64,000 nt of DNA from Massilia sp. CF038 (GTDB lineage Bacteria; Pseudomonadota; Gammaproteobacteria; Burkholderiales; Burkholderiaceae_D): assembly GCF_900129765.1 (NCBI RefSeq), contig NZ_FQWU01000001.1, positions 620,001 to 684,000 on the forward strand, in the 5' to 3' direction. A model generated the notes under the pieces. The model did no database searches, was not told the origin of the DNA, and worked only from the letters and a program-made list of their open reading frames with translations. A program made the translations under genes and the position numbers. This document shows positions 25,326 to 33,370 of this stretch, piece after piece (positions within the stretch are counted from its first letter, which is position 1; each line of letters begins with the position of its first letter).

Positions 25326-25361
25326 GTCTTCCTCCAGCGCCTGTTCGCGCCATTGCAAACC
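25326..25361 (-). pseudogene. Relic of a second zwf C-terminus
   Basis: On the minus strand these 36 bp read GLQWREQALEED. The authentic zwf ends GLQWREEALPED, encoded at 25377-25412. The two differ at 9 of 36 bases, mostly at third or synonymous positions in the first codons (GGC/GGT, CTG/TTG, CAG/CAA) and near the end (GAG/GAA). The copies are exactly 51 bp (17 codons) apart. Divergence that preserves the protein suggests a true zwf tail from another allele, cut on its 3' side by a REP hairpin. It overlaps a perfect 9-bp stem-loop at 25318-25340 (GCGCTGGAG, TCTTC, CTCCAGCGC). Confidence 0.6.
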
Positions 25362-25373
25362 ATTGTGGTGTGT

Positions 25374-26840
25374 TTAGTCCTCGGGCAGCGCTTCTTCGCG
25401 CCACTGCAGGCCGTCACGGCCGATCAGGGCGCTCGCGGCGGCCGGGCCCCAGGTGCCGGCGCTGTATGGAATCGGCACGCTGTCATCTTCTTCCCAGTAA
25501 TCGAGAATCGGTTCCACCCATTCCCACGCCGCTTCCAGTTCGTCGCCGCGCATGAACAGGGTCAACTGGCCGCGCAGCACATCGAGCAGCAGGCGCTCGT
25601 AAGCATCCATACGCGGGGTCTTGAACTGTTCGCGGAAGTCGAGTTCGAGCTCGGCCTGCTTGAGGCGCATGCTGTCGCCCGGGGTCTTGGCCATCAGGTT
25701 CATCGACAAGCCTTCGTCCGGCTGCAGGCGAATCACCAGGCTGTTGGGCTGGAAGCTGCTGGTCGGCTGGTTGAAAATCGAATGCGGGATCTGCTTGAAG
25801 CGCACCACGATTTCGGCCAGGCTGTCTGCCATGCGCTTGCCGGTGCGCAGATAGAAGGGCACGCCGGCCCAGCGCCAGGTGTCGATTTCCGCTTTGATGG
25901 CCACAAAGGTTTCAGTGCTCGACTGTTGCGGCGCATCCGGTTCGTCGCGATAGCTTGGCACGGCCTTGCCGTCGACATGGCCGGCGCGGTACTGGCCGCG
26001 TACGATATTTTGCGACAGCGTGGTTTGCGTAAAGCGCTTGAGCGAACGCAGCACCTGCAGCTTGGCGTCGCGCACGGCGTCCGGGGCGATCGAGGTGGGC
26101 GGTTCCATGGCGACGATGCACAGCAGCTGCAGCAAGTGATTTTGCAGCATGTCGCGCAGCGCGCCCGAGGTGTCGTAGTAACCCATGCGGTTGCCCACAC
26201 CAAGCTTTTCGGCAATGGTGATCTGGACGTCGGAAATCCATTCGCGGCGCCACAGCGGCTCGAACAGCACGTTACCAAAGCGCAGCGCCAGCAGGTTCTG
26301 TACGGTCTCTTTGCCGAGGTAGTGGTCGATCCGGTAGATCTGCGATTCGGCGAACACCTTGCCGACTTCAAAGTTGATCTGCTTGGCCGATTCCAGGTCG
26401 CGCCCGAGCGGCTTTTCCAGCACCACGCGCGAGTTGGGCGTGGCCAGGCCGACTTCGGCCAGGTTGTCGCAGATTTGCGCAAACAGGTGCGGCGGCGTGG
26501 CCAGATAGTAGACGCGGGTGAGCTTGTCGTCGCTGCGCATGGCCGCCGTCAGCGGCGCGTAGGTGGACGCGTCGGTCGCGTTGAGCGACACGTAGACGAT
26601 GCGCTTGATGAATTTGTCCCATGCGGCCTGGGCCGGGTTTTTGACGTGCGGCCTGGAGGTGCTTTCGACGGTGGCAACGAATTCTTCTTGCGACCATTCG
26701 TGGCGGCCGACGCAAATGATGCGGGCCGTGGCCGGCAGGTCGTTGGCGACGTCGCGCGCGTACATTGCGGGCAGCAGCTTGCGCATTGCCAGATCGCCGC
26801 TGCCGCCAAAGAGAACGAGGTCAAAATCGGTAAGTGCCAT
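25374..26840 (-). CDS. zwf: Glucose-6-phosphate 1-dehydrogenase
   Basis: From ATG 26840 the enzyme is 488 residues. It has the NADP-binding start (FDLVLFGGSGDLAMRKL), the substrate-binding and catalytic motif YRIDHYLGKETVQN, and the C-terminal Zwf domain. It oxidises glucose 6-phosphate to 6-phosphogluconolactone, feeding both the Entner-Doudoroff and pentose phosphate routes. The upstream ATG at 26894 would add an implausible His-rich leader. Two HexR-like boxes lie 97-143 bp upstream. hexR and tal follow on the same strand after the repeat array. No 6-phosphogluconolactonase of the Pgl/DevB type is present nearby. Confidence 0.96.
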   Translation of the reverse strand: MALTDFDLVLFGGSGDLAMRKLLPAMYARDVANDLPATARIICVGRHEWSQEEFVATVESTSRPHVKNPAQAAWDKFIKRIVYVSLNATDASTYAPLTAAMRSDDKLTRVYYLATPPHLFAQICDNLAEVGLATPNSRVVLEKPLGRDLESAKQINFEVGKVFAESQIYRIDHYLGKETVQNLLALRFGNVLFEPLWRREWISDVQITIAEKLGVGNRMGYYDTSGALRDMLQNHLLQLLCIVAMEPPTSIAPDAVRDAKLQVLRSLKRFTQTTLSQNIVRGQYRAGHVDGKAVPSYRDEPDAPQQSSTETFVAIKAEIDTWRWAGVPFYLRTGKRMADSLAEIVVRFKQIPHSIFNQPTSSFQPNSLVIRLQPDEGLSMNLMAKTPGDSMRLKQAELELDFREQFKTPRMDAYERLLLDVLRGQLTLFMRGDELEAAWEWVEPILDYWEEDDSVPIPYSAGTWGPAAASALIGRDGLQWREEALPED

Positions 26841-26936
26841 AGTGTATGTTCGCAGTAAGTGGGTGCCGTGATGATGATGCCGCCATCGTGCCATTGGGGG
26901 CGCACGCGAAGCGCGGAGTCGCGCTGCAGCTGGTCA

Positions 26937-26951
26937 TGTAAATTTACTACA
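26937..26951. promoter_or_regulatory. HexR-like box 1 upstream of zwf
   Basis: TGTAAATTTACTACA is a near-palindrome of the form TGTA-N7-TACA, matching the known HexR half-site spacing. It lies about 97 bp before the zwf start. Confidence 0.7.
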
Positions 26952-26968
26952 TAAAATCACGATTTGCA

Positions 26969-26983
26969 AGAAATTTTACTACG
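26969..26983. promoter_or_regulatory. HexR-like box 2 upstream of zwf
   Basis: AGAAATTTTACTACG matches box 1 at 11 of 15 positions and has the same well-conserved right half, TTTACTAC. It is centred 32 bp from box 1, about three helical turns, so the two could be bound on the same face. Confidence 0.5.
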
Positions 26984-27007
26984 AAACTGTGGGAGATTTT
27001 GGTCCGC

Positions 27008-27056
27008 ATGGCAAGATGCGCCGAGTCGTCGGACCCCGCCGACGCGAGGGCGATGC
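27008..27056. repeat. Degenerate REP-like element
   Basis: ATGGCAAGATGCG is followed by CCGAGTCGTCGGACC and CCGCCGACGCGAGGGCGATG. The end matches the REP right arm, and the middle carries the same GAGTCGTCGGACC insert as the element at 25.27 kb. It lies between the zwf promoter and the end of the histidine kinase gene. Confidence 0.55.
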
Positions 27057-27067
27057 GGTGGTGCCGA

Positions 27068-28291
27068 TTATGCCAGGGGCAGGCGGACGGTGAAGGTGCT
27101 GCCCATGTCGCGGCCGGCGCTGGTCACTGTCAGCGAACCGCCGTGCAGCTCGACGATGCGGCGCGCGATGTACAGACCCAGGCCCAGACCCGTGGCGTTG
27201 GCCTGGGTTTGCAAGGTGAAGGCGCCAAACACGTGCGGCAGATCGGCTGCGGCAATGCCCTGACCATTATCCGTCACTTCGATCTCGAGGTGTGAGCTTC
27301 CTTGTGCGATGCCGATTTGAATCGCGCCCGCATCGGGCGTGAACTTGATGGCGTTCAGCAGCAGATTCCACAGCACTTGCTGCAGGCGCCGCCCGTCGGC
27401 CTGCAGCACGATGCCGTCACCATGGTCGGGTGGGAATACCGACAGCGCAATCGATTTGGCGTGGGCCTGTTCTTCGATGGTAGAGACGGCGTCGCGCAGC
27501 ACCCGTCCCAGGTCGGTCGGCACCAGTGCGATTGACATCTGCCCGGTCAGGGTGCGGGCGGCGTCGATCAGGTCTTCGACCATGCCCGCTTCCTGGCGCA
27601 CATGCACGCGCATGGCTTGCAGACCGCTTTCCACCTGGGGCGGCAAGTCCTTCACGGTACGCAGCAGCACTTCCACCCGCAGCGACAAAGCCGCCAGCGG
27701 CGTGCGCATCTCGTGCGACACGGTGGCCAGAAACAGGTCGCGTGTCTTGTTGACGCGGGTGAGTTCTTCAATCGTCTCGCGCTGGCGGTCGATGGTGCTG
27801 ACCAGCGTTCCAAGCAGCGCCGTGTAGGTGTCCATGCGCGCGTTCGACACGGGTGTCGTGAGCCGCACCTCGTTCCACAGTGCCTGCGACGAGACGCCCG
27901 TCAGGCGCGCAATCTTTTCGCATTCGAGCGGCGAGCTGAAATCGGAAAATGCCCAGCCATACACCAGCACCCCGTACACCTGGCCGAACTGCTGCAGCGG
28001 CGTGGCGCATACGCGCATGCCGTGCAGGCTGTCGCACTGGGCACCGTCGCTGGCCAGCACGCCCACCACCAGGCGCCGCTCGAGCGCGGTCCCGGCGCCG
28101 TCGTCGTGCCACAGGCTCGAGCCGCTCAGCAGACGCGCCGTGCCCGACGCCAGCAGCGGTCCCACCTGGCGCACACATTGAATGTCGTAGGCGGCCACCG
28201 CCAGGCCGGTGGCCTGGCTGAATTGACGCAGAGGCGTGCGCCAGCTGTCCCAGTCAGTCAGCGCGTCATCCGGCAGGGCGATGTTGATCAC
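27068..28291 (-). CDS. Soluble histidine kinase with PocR/GAF-like sensor
   Basis: The gene starts at GTG 28291, overlapping the KaiC-like stop (GTGA), so the two are translationally coupled. The 407-residue protein has no membrane segment. Residues 1-170 resemble a PocR/GAF-type ligand domain (LRQFSQATGLAVAAYDIQCV, then CATPLQQFGQVYGVLVYGWAF with nearby cysteines). A short coiled coil leads into the kinase core: H-box SHEMRTPLAAL, N-box NLLLNAIKFTPD, and G boxes DNGQGI and GLGLGLYIARR. No receiver gene follows, so its partner must lie elsewhere. Ligand and output are unknown. Confidence 0.9.
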   Translation of the reverse strand: MINIALPDDALTDWDSWRTPLRQFSQATGLAVAAYDIQCVRQVGPLLASGTARLLSGSSLWHDDGAGTALERRLVVGVLASDGAQCDSLHGMRVCATPLQQFGQVYGVLVYGWAFSDFSSPLECEKIARLTGVSSQALWNEVRLTTPVSNARMDTYTALLGTLVSTIDRQRETIEELTRVNKTRDLFLATVSHEMRTPLAALSLRVEVLLRTVKDLPPQVESGLQAMRVHVRQEAGMVEDLIDAARTLTGQMSIALVPTDLGRVLRDAVSTIEEQAHAKSIALSVFPPDHGDGIVLQADGRRLQQVLWNLLLNAIKFTPDAGAIQIGIAQGSSHLEIEVTDNGQGIAAADLPHVFGAFTLQTQANATGLGLGLYIARRIVELHGGSLTVTSAGRDMGSTFTVRLPLA

Positions 28292-29850
28292 GTTGCAGCT
28301 TCAGGCGGCAGTTCGACCGATTCCGGCATTTTTGTGCCTTGCGCGATTGCGTCTTCAATCACGGGACTCTGGCGCGACGGCGAACGTGACAGCAAGCCGT
28401 AGTAGGACGAGAACGGCAGCTGCGGCACCACGCCATTCGGGTCGACGTTGTTGCCGGTTTCATCCAGCAGCACCAGGCCGCCTTCGGCGATGACATATTC
28501 GCGCGTGATCTGCTGGTTGCGGCTGCCGCGCACCTTGGGAATGGCAATCGCGCGCCGCAGGACGGTGGAGATTTCAACGTAGTTGAGCAGGATGATGTTA
28601 TCGACCAGGTGCGAGCCCTTGAGCTCTTCGCTGATCTGCGACAGTCCCAGCAGCTCGGGGCTTTCGTAGTTGAAGAAGATGGTGGCCAGGCGGTCTTTGA
28701 AGAAGGTGGCCAGCGCATACAGGTAGTCGGCCACTTCGTCGGGACTGGTCATCTCGTAGACGGCCACCGAATCGAACACGACCACGTCGATGCCTTCCTT
28801 CTCGACCATGCTGATGATGCGTTCGAAGTGCACATCGAGTTCCAGCTCCAGCGGTGATTCGTAGTGGACGAACAGTTCGCCCCGGTCGACCATGCCGTCC
28901 AGATCGAAGCCGAGCGAACTGGCATTGCGCGCCAGTTGACGGGGATGCTCGTCCAGGCTGACCAGCAGCGTCTTGTGGCCGGCCGCGATGGCCGAGCTGA
29001 GGAACTGCACCGACAGCACCGTTTTGCCGGTGCCGGAAATGCCGCTGACCATGCTGACCGAACCCTTGTACAGGCCACCGTCAAGCATGTCATCGATGGC
29101 TTTGGAACCGATCGACAGGCGTTCCTGAGAGGTGGGCTGGTCATGCATATTGTGCGGGCGCGATTGTGCGCGCCGGTACACGTGCACGCCCTGATTGGGT
29201 TCGATGCGCATGGTGTGGCTGCCAGCGATGAAGTCCTGGCCGCGCGACTTGAGCACGGTCAGGCGGCGCTGCACGCGCCGCTTGACCTCGGCCCGTGTGA
29301 GCGAGATGACGGTGTCGAAAACGAAACGTTCGTGCGCTGGTACGGCGCCCATCGATTCATCGCGTTCGGCGGTGACCAGGGTGGTCACGCCGAGCCGGTT
29401 CAGGCCTTCGATGAGCAGGTATAGATCCTCGCGGAAGGGCATGTCGTGCATGTCGGCGTACAGGCGCATGGGCGTCAGGCCGTCGATGAGCAGGCGCTTG
29501 GCGCCCATGCTGCGCAAGGTTTCGGCAAAGGCGCCGTCCGGATTGCGAAATTCGCTCAGCAGCACAGCAGGACTGGTCTGGATGATCTTGATGTTACCGG
29601 CGCCAATCAATTCTTCCAGGTGCCAGTTGAAGCCGGCTGCGTCGCGCATCAGTTTGGCGGCGTCGAGCTCAAAAGAGACGATGGCCCCTGGCTCGCCATA
29701 CAGGGCGGCGCCAGCGTAGATGAAACCCAGGCCCATGGTGGTTTTGCCGGCACCGGGCGCCCCTTCGACCATCAAATTATTCTGGCGCGGCAAGCCGCCA
29801 TGGAGCACCTCATCGAGTCCGGCGATGCCGGTCCTGACCAAATCGTTCAC
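28288..29850 (-). CDS. KaiC-like double RecA/ATPase
   Basis: Two tandem KaiC domains occupy about 520 residues. Walker A motifs are GAPGAGKTT in the first and GISGTGKTV in the second. The paired catalytic Glu of KaiC is altered: SFELD in the first and SLDEH in the second. Aligned to the cyanobacterial S431/T432 phosphosite through DNIILLNYVE, the residues are Ser and His. I start at GTG 29850, which has a GAGGA site 5 nt upstream; ATG 29895 lacks one. No kaiA or kaiB is present. The gene lies between a PAS-GGDEF-EAL gene and a histidine kinase on one strand. Confidence 0.9.
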   Translation of the reverse strand: MNDLVRTGIAGLDEVLHGGLPRQNNLMVEGAPGAGKTTMGLGFIYAGAALYGEPGAIVSFELDAAKLMRDAAGFNWHLEELIGAGNIKIIQTSPAVLLSEFRNPDGAFAETLRSMGAKRLLIDGLTPMRLYADMHDMPFREDLYLLIEGLNRLGVTTLVTAERDESMGAVPAHERFVFDTVISLTRAEVKRRVQRRLTVLKSRGQDFIAGSHTMRIEPNQGVHVYRRAQSRPHNMHDQPTSQERLSIGSKAIDDMLDGGLYKGSVSMVSGISGTGKTVLSVQFLSSAIAAGHKTLLVSLDEHPRQLARNASSLGFDLDGMVDRGELFVHYESPLELELDVHFERIISMVEKEGIDVVVFDSVAVYEMTSPDEVADYLYALATFFKDRLATIFFNYESPELLGLSQISEELKGSHLVDNIILLNYVEISTVLRRAIAIPKVRGSRNQQITREYVIAEGGLVLLDETGNNVDPNGVVPQLPFSSYYGLLSRSPSRQSPVIEDAIAQGTKMPESVELPPEAAT

Positions 29851-29945
29851 GCTGTCCTCATTGCTATTAGTAGAAATATATTTCCAGTCTACCATTTGGT
29901 TTTGTTCGCTTGCGCACGTAAGGAATTGCCATACCGCCTGACAGG

Positions 29946-32036
29946 CTAAGGGGGCAGGGTGAGTGCTTGCTGCGATTCTGTTGCTGCCTGGATAAATTGC
30001 ACCAAGGCGGCTTCGGTCAGTGGCCGGCTGTACAGATAGCCCTGGTATTCGCCGCATCCGGCGTGGGCGATGAAGGCATGCTGCTCGGCTGTTTCGACAC
30101 CCTCGGCCAGTACACTGAGCTTGAGGGCCTTGCCCAACGCGAGGATGGTGTGGGCAATGGCGGCACCCTGCTGGCCGCCGAGTGCATCGCGCACGAAGCT
30201 TTTGTCGATCTTCAGCTGGCTGAGCGGCAGGCGGTGCAGATACGACAGGGACGAATAGCCGGTGCCAAAGTCGTCCAGCGAAAAGCGCACGCCAATGGCG
30301 TTCAGCTGGGCCATTTTCGCAATTGTGCCTTCCACGTCGTTGACCAGCAGGCTTTCAGTCAGTTCCAGCTTCAGGCGCTGGGGCGGCGCGCCGGTGGCGG
30401 CCAGTACGCTTTGCACCTGGGCCACAAAGTCGGTCCGGTGCAACTGGTGCGCGCTGACGTTGACAGCCATGGTCAGCTGCGCCGTGGCGCTCTGCTGGGC
30501 CCAGCGCGCCAGCAATTCGCAGGCGGTGTGCATGACCCATTGGCCCAGTGGCAGAATCAGTCCGCTTTCTTCTGCCAGCGGAATAAAGTCGTTGGGCGGC
30601 ACCAGGCCGCGCGTGGGGTGGTTCCAGCGTACCAGCGCTTCGACCCCGGTCATGCTGCCATCGACCCTGGCCAGGGGCTGGTAGTGCAGCACAAAGTGGC
30701 CCAGCGCGAGCGCCTGGCGCAGATCGGTTTCGAGCGCGACGCGGTCAGCCAGGCGGGCCTGCATGTCGGGCGTGAACAAGGCGTAGGTGTTGCGCCCGGC
30801 TGCCTTGGCATGGTACATGGCCAGGTCGGCCCGCTTGAGCAGCTCGTCGGGGCTGACCACTTCGCCGTCAAACAGGGTCAGGCCGATGCTGGCGCTGGTG
30901 AATTCTGGCAGGCCGGCAATGGCAAAGCTCGGTGCCAGACTGTCGACAATGCGCAAGGCGGTAGCGCGCGCCGCTTGCTCGGCAGCGGCGCCATCGTTGC
31001 CCAGGTCATGCAGCAGGATGACGAATTCGTCGCCGCCAAAGCGCGCCAGAATGTCGCGCGTGTCGATCTGCTCGCGCAGGCGCGCCGCCACCAGAAGCAG
31101 CAGTTCGTCGCCCTTGTCGTGACCGCGGGTATCGTTGATGATCTTGAAGTTGTCCAGGTCGATGATCAGCAGGGCGCGGTAATGCCCGTCGCGGCGGTTG
31201 GCCCGTACGCCTTCCAGCACATAGTCGAGCAGCATTTCGCGGTTGGGCAGGCCGGTCAGCTTGTCGAAATAGGCGAGCGTGTTGATTTTTTCTTCGGCCG
31301 ACTTGCGTTCGCTGATGTCGAGAAAGTAAATGGCCAGCCCGTCTTCGGACGGATACGCGCGTATTTCGGTCCACAGGTCAAGCGGGGCGTAGTAATCCTC
31401 GAACCAGACCGAGACATTGTCGCGCATGGCGCGGTGGTATTCGCGGTAATAGCGCCCGCCAATGGCATCGGGAAAGCGGTCCCACAGGACGGTGCCGATC
31501 ACGTCTTCGCGTTTGCATTGCAGCAGGCGCTCGGCGTAGCTGTTGAGGTAGCAAAAGCGCCAGCCGCGGTCGACCATCAGCACGGCGTCGGTGATGCTTT
31601 CCATCATGGTGGCCAGGCGATGATCGAGCACGTTGCGGTGGTGTTCGCTCTGCTTGGCGGCGCTGATGTCCTGGAAGGCGCCTTGCGCGCGCACGATTTC
31701 GCCGTGCGCCCCGTAGACGGCCTCGGCAATTACGCGCACCCATTTGCGCTTGCCATCGGCACTGATGATTTGCAGCTCTGCATCGACAGGGGTGCCGTTT
31801 TGCACGCAGCCATCGAACAGCTGCTGGGCCCAGGGACGCCACTCTGGCGGGTAAAACGCGATGGCCTCGGCAATGGTGGGCGAGGTGCCGTGCGGCACGC
31901 CGTGAATGTCGCACACTTCCTTGGACCAGAAGGCATGGCCGCTGGCGGGCTCGGCGATCCAGCCACCGATGTGCGCGATCCGGCCAGCGATGTCGACCAG
32001 TGTTTCGTCCGGAAGGCGCGGATTGGCGGCGTTCAT
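29946..32036 (-). CDS. PAS-GGDEF-EAL cyclic di-GMP protein
   Basis: This is a 696-residue soluble protein. Two PAS-type segments come first (ISADGKRKWVRVIAEAVYG, then a second starting near LATMMESITDAVLMV), followed by a GGDEF domain with an intact RFGGDEFVILL signature and an EAL domain with VEALVRWNHP and LDDFGTGYSSLSYLHRLPL. Both domains appear catalytically complete, so it could make, degrade or switch between both activities on cyclic di-GMP. The PAS domains suggest a small-molecule or redox input. It is the first gene of the operon with the KaiC-like ATPase and the histidine kinase. Confidence 0.94.
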   Translation of the reverse strand: MNAANPRLPDETLVDIAGRIAHIGGWIAEPASGHAFWSKEVCDIHGVPHGTSPTIAEAIAFYPPEWRPWAQQLFDGCVQNGTPVDAELQIISADGKRKWVRVIAEAVYGAHGEIVRAQGAFQDISAAKQSEHHRNVLDHRLATMMESITDAVLMVDRGWRFCYLNSYAERLLQCKREDVIGTVLWDRFPDAIGGRYYREYHRAMRDNVSVWFEDYYAPLDLWTEIRAYPSEDGLAIYFLDISERKSAEEKINTLAYFDKLTGLPNREMLLDYVLEGVRANRRDGHYRALLIIDLDNFKIINDTRGHDKGDELLLLVAARLREQIDTRDILARFGGDEFVILLHDLGNDGAAAEQAARATALRIVDSLAPSFAIAGLPEFTSASIGLTLFDGEVVSPDELLKRADLAMYHAKAAGRNTYALFTPDMQARLADRVALETDLRQALALGHFVLHYQPLARVDGSMTGVEALVRWNHPTRGLVPPNDFIPLAEESGLILPLGQWVMHTACELLARWAQQSATAQLTMAVNVSAHQLHRTDFVAQVQSVLAATGAPPQRLKLELTESLLVNDVEGTIAKMAQLNAIGVRFSLDDFGTGYSSLSYLHRLPLSQLKIDKSFVRDALGGQQGAAIAHTILALGKALKLSVLAEGVETAEQHAFIAHAGCGEYQGYLYSRPLTEAALVQFIQAATESQQALTLPP

Positions 32037-32162
32037 GCGAGTGCTCGTTTGCTCATATGTTCATCCCGATGCCCTGAACCTGTACTGACATTGTATACTT
32101 GATCGGGCAATAATGCCTTTTTGCACACCTATAAAAGAACCGACCTGCGCTGCAGCACCTTT

Positions 32163-32918
32163 ATGATTTCACGACAATATGTGAGTGCGGTTTCGCTGCG
32201 GCGCGACATGATTGACTCTTTCGAGCGATTCCCTTTTTGTCTGCCATCGGTGCGCGCGCTGGACAATCTGCCGCTGCACCCCAAGGTCACGTACTTCATT
32301 GGCGAAAATGGCTCGGGCAAATCGACCCTGCTGGAAGCGATTGCCGTGTCGCTGGGCTTCAATGCCGAAGGCGGCGGCAAGAATTTCAGCTTCGGCACCC
32401 GGCGCTCGCATTCGGTGCTGCATGAATACCTGCGCGTAGCAAAAGGATTCAGGCGCGCGCGCGATGGCTACTTTCTGCGCGCGGAAAGCTTTTTCAATGT
32501 CGCGACCGAAATTGAAAACCTGGACAAGGAGCCGTTTGGCGGGCCGCCGATCATCAATCATTACGGCGGCCTGTCCTTGCACGAGCAGTCGCATGGCGAA
32601 TCGTTCATGGCGCTGCTGACCAAGCGATTCGGCGGCCAGGGCTTGTACCTGCTGGACGAACCGGAAGCGGCCTTGTCGCCGCAGCGCCAGCTGGCTGCGC
32701 TGGCGCGCATTCACACGCTGGTCGAGGATGACTCGCAATTCATCATCGCCACGCACTCGCCGATCCTGATGGCCTACCCGGACGCACGCATCTATCAGTT
32801 CGGCGAAGACGGCATCACGGAACTGCAGTATCGCGACACCGAACACTATCAAGTGACCCGCGCATTCCTCGCCAACCCGGAAGGCATGATCCGTACGCTG
32901 TTCGACGACAAGGACTAA
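32163..32918 (+). CDS. ABC-type AAA ATPase (SMC-like head)
   Basis: From ATG 32163 this is a 251-residue stand-alone nucleotide-binding protein. Walker A is GENGSGKST near residue 45, a signature-like LSLHEQSHGESF lies mid-protein, and Walker B is GLYLLDEPEAALSPQRQL followed by IIATHSP. There are no membrane segments and no coiled-coil arm. Such proteins are often annotated as predicted ATPases (AAA_21 type). It is divergent from the PAS-GGDEF-EAL gene and precedes a small membrane protein by 3 bp; a joint role is possible but not shown. Confidence 0.88.
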   Translation: MISRQYVSAVSLRRDMIDSFERFPFCLPSVRALDNLPLHPKVTYFIGENGSGKSTLLEAIAVSLGFNAEGGGKNFSFGTRRSHSVLHEYLRVAKGFRRARDGYFLRAESFFNVATEIENLDKEPFGGPPIINHYGGLSLHEQSHGESFMALLTKRFGGQGLYLLDEPEAALSPQRQLAALARIHTLVEDDSQFIIATHSPILMAYPDARIYQFGEDGITELQYRDTEHYQVTRAFLANPEGMIRTLFDDKD

Positions 32919-32921
32919 GCA

Positions 32922-33356
32922 ATGACGAGAAAAAAACGCCGCGCACCAATGAGTAAAGCGCCTGCTCCGATACGCATCGCGCACGAACCAGGACGCCTGG
33001 TGCGCCTGCTGGACTGGGTGCAACGGCATCCTGTGACGGCCTTGTTATCGGGCGGGGCTATCCTTGGGGGGATTTTGCTGTTGACCAGGGCGTCCTTTCT
33101 GGTGACGTCTGCCAGGGCATTCTTCCTGTATTTTGCTTGCGCCTGGCTGTTCGGGACCTTCTTGCTGATTGCCGTGATCACCGAGAGCGAGCGCAAATAC
33201 GCGCGCTCAGGCGGCACCATTCGCGCCGTCTGCGGCGCCGTGACGGGCGCTGCCATTGCCGCGCTGCTTGGTGCGCCAATCGATGGGGTGCTGCTTGCTG
33301 CCATTGGCGGGGCGCTGCTGGGCAGTGTGGCGCGCTACTGGATACGGGGACTGTAG
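32922..33356 (+). CDS. Small membrane protein, unknown function
   Basis: A 144-residue protein begins with a basic leader (MTRKKRRAPMSKAP). Three or four hydrophobic segments follow: VTALLSGGAILGGILLL, FFLYFACAWLFGTFLLIAVI, and a glycine-rich pair (VCGAVTGAAIAALLGA, LLAAIGGALLGSVARYW). Gly/Ala-rich pairs of this type occur in small helical-bundle proteins. The family is not recognised. It lies 3 bp behind the ATPase gene, so they are likely co-expressed. Confidence 0.7.
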   Translation: MTRKKRRAPMSKAPAPIRIAHEPGRLVRLLDWVQRHPVTALLSGGAILGGILLLTRASFLVTSARAFFLYFACAWLFGTFLLIAVITESERKYARSGGTIRAVCGAVTGAAIAALLGAPIDGVLLAAIGGALLGSVARYWIRGL

Positions 33357-33370
33357 GACCTGTAGCCGGT

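Noticed and set aside
29851-30057. Longer N-terminus of the KaiC-like protein
   Set aside because: The extension overlaps the end of the PAS-GGDEF-EAL gene and has no ribosome binding site; GTG 29850 has GAGGA at the right distance.
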